Source: Nitrososphaerota archaeon
GTDB taxonomy: Archaea > Thermoproteota > Nitrososphaeria > Nitrososphaerales > UBA183
Length of the DNA: 7,708 nucleotides
Assembly (NCBI GenBank): GCA_027886925.1
Contig: JAPCJN010000072.1
Location: 3,067 to 10,774 of the forward strand
Direction: 5' to 3'
In this document: one piece after another, positions 5,324 through 7,708 of the stretch
How the letters are laid out: each line of letters opens with the position of its first letter
Position numbering within the stretch: the stretch's first letter is position 1
The notes under the pieces: generated by a model
Seen by the model: only the letters and a program-made list of their open reading frames with translations
Told to the model about the DNA's origin: nothing
The model's database searches: none
Position numbers and translations under genes: made by a program

Positions 5324-6178
5324 CTATCTCTCGACTGGAGTCCCGACCGAGTTTCCCCACTCAGTCCATGAGCCGTCGTAGTTCTTGACGTTGGGGAAAC
5401 CTAGCAGATATTTCAGCACGAACCAGGTGTGAGACGACCTTTCGCCTATTCTGCAGTAGGTGATCACTTCCTTGTCCGGGGAGACTCCCTTTGGCCCGTA
5501 GAGGGTTTCGATGTCTTTCCTAGACTTGAAGGTTCCGTCCGCGTCGTTGATCGTCTGCGCCCAAGGGATGTTCCTGGCCCCGGGGATATGGCCTCCACGC
5601 TGAGCGTGTTCCGTCGGGTACTCAGGAGGCGCGAGGATCTCGCCGCTGAACTCCTTGGGTCCCCTCACGTCGACGAGGACCTTGTCTCCCAGTCGGAGTG
5701 ACTGAAGGACGTAGTCCTTGTACACCCTGAGAGAAGGATCAGGGGTTCCTACCTTGTAGCTCGACTTTTCGTTGGTTGGAACGTCCTTCGTCACGGGCTT
5801 GTCCTCAAGCAACCACTTTTTCCTCCCGCCGTTGAGAAGCTTGATGTTCTGCACCCCGTGATACTTCAACACCCAGAACGCGAATGCAGCGAACCAGTTG
5901 TTGAAATCCCCGTATAGGATCACCCATGTGTCGCTATTGATGCCTGCGTTGCTGAAGAGAGTCTCCAGCTGCTCCTTGCTCAGAATGTCCCGCCTCAAGG
6001 GGTCGTTTATGTCCTTCTTCCAGTCGAACAGGACCGCGCCGGGGATGTGACCCACGCTGTAGTTCGCTGCCGCGTCGTAATCCACTTCTACGACCTTGAC
6101 GTTTGCATCGTTGTGATGCGCCAAAACCCAATCCGTGTCAACCAGCACTTCAGGATGCGCGTATTCAGATGTACTCAT
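5324..6178 (-). CDS. Two-domain thiosulfate sulfurtransferase (rhodanese, SseA-type)
   Basis: This 284-aa protein has the classic tandem rhodanese layout. It moves sulfane sulfur from thiosulfate or a related donor to an acceptor through a cysteine persulfide. The inactive N-terminal domain covers about 10-130 with GHIPGAVLFDW (43-53) and NNWFAAFAFWVLKYHG (93-108); an aspartate region (YGDFNN) sits where an active loop would be. The C-terminal domain contains VLVDVRGPKEFSGE (167-180), GGHIPGARNIPW (195-206) and the active loop CRIGERSSH (242-250), of the CRxGxR(S/T) thiosulfate type. C242 is the only cysteine in the protein. Length and domain order are normal and no signal peptide is seen, so it is cytoplasmic. 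The ATG at 6178 has a TATA-like box 28 nt upstream and probably gives a leaderless message. It converges on the GcvH/TusA-like gene, a possible sulfur acceptor; that link is inference. Confidence 0.95.
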   Translation of the reverse strand: MSTSEYAHPEVLVDTDWVLAHHNDANVKVVEVDYDAAANYSVGHIPGAVLFDWKKDINDPLRRDILSKEQLETLFSNAGINSDTWVILYGDFNNWFAAFAFWVLKYHGVQNIKLLNGGRKKWLLEDKPVTKDVPTNEKSSYKVGTPDPSLRVYKDYVLQSLRLGDKVLVDVRGPKEFSGEILAPPEYPTEHAQRGGHIPGARNIPWAQTINDADGTFKSRKDIETLYGPKGVSPDKEVITYCRIGERSSHTWFVLKYLLGFPNVKNYDGSWTEWGNSVGTPVER

Positions 6179-6202
6179 ATAATGAGTAACGAAATTATTC
6201 CC

Positions 6203-6210
6203 TATATTAA
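6203..6210 (-). promoter_or_regulatory. TATA box of the sulfurtransferase gene
   Basis: The minus strand reads AATTAATATAGG inside a clearly AT-rich block (6181-6230). The TATA centre lies about 28 nt before the ATG at 6178, so transcription would begin within a few bases of the start codon and the message would be leaderless or nearly so. Confidence 0.6.
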
Positions 6211-6245
6211 TTAGATTACCTAAAATATTCCAAAGGCGAAGCCGA

Positions 6246-6291
6246 CGACATCTCCTTTCATGGACCTAGGGGCTTCGGCCCCCGGATGTCG
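6246..6291. repeat. Imperfect stem-loop with UUCG-capped inner hairpin
   Basis: CGACATC (6246-6252) pairs with GATGTCG (6285-6291). Inside, GGGGC (6269-6273) pairs with GCCCC (6278-6282) around TTCG, a very stable tetraloop in RNA. A 16-base asymmetric bulge (6253-6268) separates the two stems. The element lies between the divergent sulfurtransferase and GYD genes, just outside the sulfurtransferase promoter. It could be part of a small RNA, a leftover terminator, or a DNA site. No known family is recognised. Confidence 0.45.
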
Positions 6292-6562
6292 CAAACGGAG
6301 GCGCTCCAACTTGAGACGGCTCTCCCAAGAATTAGATGTTCAACAGCCCGACGCTCATTGTGAGCACGTCCGACCGAAGGCCCCTTTTGGCACCGGCGAT
6401 AGAAATGTTCGAGGTGATGTCCGAAGGCTCAAACGCCGAGGACGACTCTCGGTCAGCGGAGGTAGGCGATTATGACAGCGCGCCCGTGCAGGCCGTCGGA
6501 ACTAGGGCGCAGACGGGCCTCGATCCGATAGGTAACGTCGACAGTCGCGAAATGGGGAATCG
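6292..6562. other. Non-genic stretch with an unrecognised high-GC3 reading frame
   Basis: No protein family is recognised on either strand. From ATG 6336 the plus strand stays open with codon third positions rich in G and C, as in the real genes nearby, and starts MFNSPTLIVSTSDRRPLLAP. The frame then runs into the GYD gene out of frame and closes only at 6704, so it cannot be a normal intact gene alongside GYD. It may be the decayed 5' part of a lost gene or chance. A short inverted repeat GCTCA-TTG-TGAGC lies at 6353-6365. I cannot assign a function. Confidence 0.25.
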
Positions 6563-6570
6563 TTTATCTA
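6563..6570 (+). promoter_or_regulatory. TATA box of the GYD-domain gene
   Basis: TTTATCTA is centred about 26 nt before ATG 6592, placing the transcription start at or next to the start codon. No Shine-Dalgarno is present before the ATG, in keeping with a leaderless message. Confidence 0.6.
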
Positions 6571-6591
6571 AGACAAGAGCGAATTTTACCT

Positions 6592-6885
6592 ATGAACAAT
6601 TACATCCTTCTTCTAAACTGGACGGAGCAAGGGATCCGCACAGTAAAGGATGCTCCGAAGCGGGCAGAAAGCTTCGACAGGATGGTCAAGAAGATGGGTG
6701 GTGAGGCCACGTACTACTACACGCTGGGAAAATACGATCTGGTGGCTATTGTGACTCTCCCTGATGATGTCTCGATGATCAAGCTCGGCCTCGAGCTCGG
6801 GAGGCTGGGGAACGTCAGGTCAACAACTCTCAAGGGCTGGACAAAGCAAGAGATGAAGAACATCTTCTCCAGCCTGGAGAGCTAA
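6592..6885 (+). CDS. GYD-domain protein of unknown function
   Basis: This 97-aa protein matches the small GYD family found widely in bacteria and archaea. It opens with NYILLLNWTEQGIRTVKDAP, has a helix rich in charged residues (22-36), the family-naming strand TLGKYDLVAIVTLPDD (44-59, with GKYD in place of GxYD), and a helix KLGLELGRLGNVRSTTLKGW leading to a short tail. The fold is probably a ferredoxin-like alpha-beta sandwich that assembles as an oligomer; biochemical function is not established for the family. It has no signal peptide or membrane segment. The ATG at 6592 sits 26 nt after a TATA box, and the gene appears to be its own transcription unit, since gatD downstream has a separate promoter. 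Nothing in the sequence ties it to the neighbouring translation genes. Confidence 0.88.
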   Translation: MNNYILLLNWTEQGIRTVKDAPKRAESFDRMVKKMGGEATYYYTLGKYDLVAIVTLPDDVSMIKLGLELGRLGNVRSTTLKGWTKQEMKNIFSSLES

Positions 6886-6895
6886 CTAGCTGGCT

Positions 6896-6909
6896 AGGGC
6901 AAAGGCCCT
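6896..6909 (+). terminator. Weak hairpin after the GYD gene
   Basis: AGGGC (6896-6900) pairs with GCCCT (6905-6909) around AAAG, eleven bases after the GYD stop codon. Only a pyrimidine run (CTTCCCC) follows instead of a T-tract, so termination here is possible but weakly supported. Confidence 0.25.
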
Positions 6910-6929
6910 TCCCCTCGGCTCGCTGACCT

Positions 6930-6940
6930 CAAAACTTTAT
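6930..6940 (+). promoter_or_regulatory. BRE/TATA promoter of gatD
   Basis: CAAAACTTTAT is close to the archaeal BRE plus TATA consensus. Its TATA centre (about 6938) predicts transcription from about 6964, seven bases before ATG 6971. The in-frame ATG at 6947 would lie upstream of that point, so the promoter decides in favour of the 6971 start. Confidence 0.65.
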
Positions 6941-6970
6941 GCGCCAATGGGAACCACCGGATGGCAGCAG

Positions 6971-7708
6971 ATGCCAGACCTCACGGGCTACCGAGGCCTT
7001 TCGACGAAAGTGTTGACTGACGCAGGCGCGGCCATCGGCGACGTCCTGGAGGTCTGGATGGGAGACGAGGTCGTCAAAGGCACGCTGGTGCCCCGATACG
7101 AACACGACGACGACAAGCATATCGTCATCAAGCTGAAAAGCGGCTACAACGTAGGGATAGCAATCGACAAGATTTCGAAAATCGTCAGGTCGGAGAAAGG
7201 AGAGGCGCCAAAGTTCGCCGCGCCGACAAGGGCCTCCAGTAACAACCTTCCCGAGGTTTCCATACTGGGGACAGGCGGGACTATAGCGAGCCGAGTGGAC
7301 TATAGGACTGGGGCGGTGCGCCCGGCGACGACATCCGAGGAACTCTACTCGCTCTTTCCCGAGCTGTCAGAGATCGCGAACATAAAGCCAGAGATAGTCC
7401 TCAGTGTCTACAGCGAGAACCTCGAGCCTGACAATTGGGAGACGATGGCGAAAAAGGTCTCCGACGTCGTCGCCAGAGGCGTGTCCGGAGTGCTTCTTAC
7501 GATGGGAACAGACACCATGGGATACACAGCAGCCGCTCTGAGCTTCGCCCTCCGGGGCATCCCAATCCCCCTCTTCCTGGTAGGCTCCCAACGATCGTCG
7601 GACAGGCCGTCTTCTGATGCCTACCTCAACCACATCGGTGCCGCGACGATGGCTGTCGACGCACAGTTCTCAGGAGTGTACGTGGTGATGCATGCGGATC
7701 CGAGCGAC
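6971..7708 (+). CDS. gatD: Glutamyl-tRNA(Gln) amidotransferase subunit D (partial, right edge)
   Basis: The 246 codons visible encode the amidase subunit of the archaeal GatDE complex. GatD releases ammonia from asparagine or glutamine, and GatE uses it to convert Glu-tRNA(Gln) to Gln-tRNA(Gln). The N-terminal small beta domain (about 20-75) includes GDVLEVWMGDEV and HIVIKLKSGYNVGIAI. The asparaginase-like domain follows: ILGTGGTIASRVDYRTGAVR (98-117) with nucleophile T101, TMGTDTMGYTAAALSF (177-192) with T180 and D181, and GSQRSSDRPSSDAYLN (205-220). The catalytic lysine expected near residue 255 lies beyond the window, as does the C-terminus. ATG 6971 is chosen over in-frame ATG 6947 because of the promoter position. 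GatE would be expected nearby, perhaps downstream, but is not seen. The family is archaea-specific in this form, which supports the domain assignment of the organism. Confidence 0.95.
   Translation, partial: MPDLTGYRGLSTKVLTDAGAAIGDVLEVWMGDEVVKGTLVPRYEHDDDKHIVIKLKSGYNVGIAIDKISKIVRSEKGEAPKFAAPTRASSNNLPEVSILGTGGTIASRVDYRTGAVRPATTSEELYSLFPELSEIANIKPEIVLSVYSENLEPDNWETMAKKVSDVVARGVSGVLLTMGTDTMGYTAAALSFALRGIPIPLFLVGSQRSSDRPSSDAYLNHIGAATMAVDAQFSGVYVVMHADPSD

Noticed and set aside
1..7708. CRISPR array, insertion sequence, integrase or attachment site
   Set aside because: No regularly spaced repeats, transposase or recombinase motifs, or tRNA-flanked direct repeats were found on either strand.

Overview
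The window is chromosomal DNA from an archaeon, probably a TACK-group member near the Thaumarchaeota/Nitrososphaerota. It carries archaeal fibrillarin and Nop5, an archaeal Elp3 and the archaea-specific GatD. A small ribosomal protein S30e gene points away from Euryarchaeota, which generally lack this protein. Several genes have a TATA-like box 26-28 nt before the start codon, as in leaderless archaeal transcripts. GTG and TTG starts are used, and the coding DNA is GC-rich. The lineage assignment is inference, not a match to a known genome.

Layout. Positions 12-695 (-) encode the fibrillarin-like 2'-O-methyltransferase and 1260-2540 (-) encode its scaffold Nop5; together they form the core of the box C/D RNP. 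The two genes, often adjacent in archaea, are separated by 564 bp that hold a broken zinc-type alcohol dehydrogenase/quinone reductase remnant on the opposite strand (920-1214) and a cluster of inverted repeats beside a probable fibrillarin promoter. On the + strand, 2752-2916 encodes S30e with no canonical start codon (apparently ACG behind a strong Shine-Dalgarno sequence). It overlaps elp3 (2904-4541, TTG start). A 221-aa protein follows at 4580-5245: a GcvH-like lipoyl-type domain joined to a TusA-like domain, with the canonical key residues of both altered. Converging on it is a two-domain thiosulfate sulfurtransferase (5324-6178, -), which ends in a hairpin plus T-tract terminator.

The 413 bp after the sulfurtransferase promoter hold a UUCG-capped hairpin and a high-GC3 orphan reading frame, but no recognised gene. 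A 97-aa GYD-domain protein (6592-6885, +) follows. Last is gatD (6971-7708, +), cut by the right edge; its product works with GatE to make Gln-tRNA(Gln).

Functional theme. Most genes serve translation: rRNA/tRNA 2'-O-methylation (fibrillarin, Nop5), the small ribosomal subunit (S30e), wobble-uridine modification (Elp3) and tRNA-dependent amidation (GatD). The GcvH/TusA-like fusion directly behind elp3, with a sulfurtransferase next to it, raises the possibility of a sulfur-transfer step, perhaps linked to wobble-uridine thiolation. That link is inference from gene order and domain resemblance. The two most unusual items are the GcvH-TusA-like fusion and the ACG-initiated S30e.
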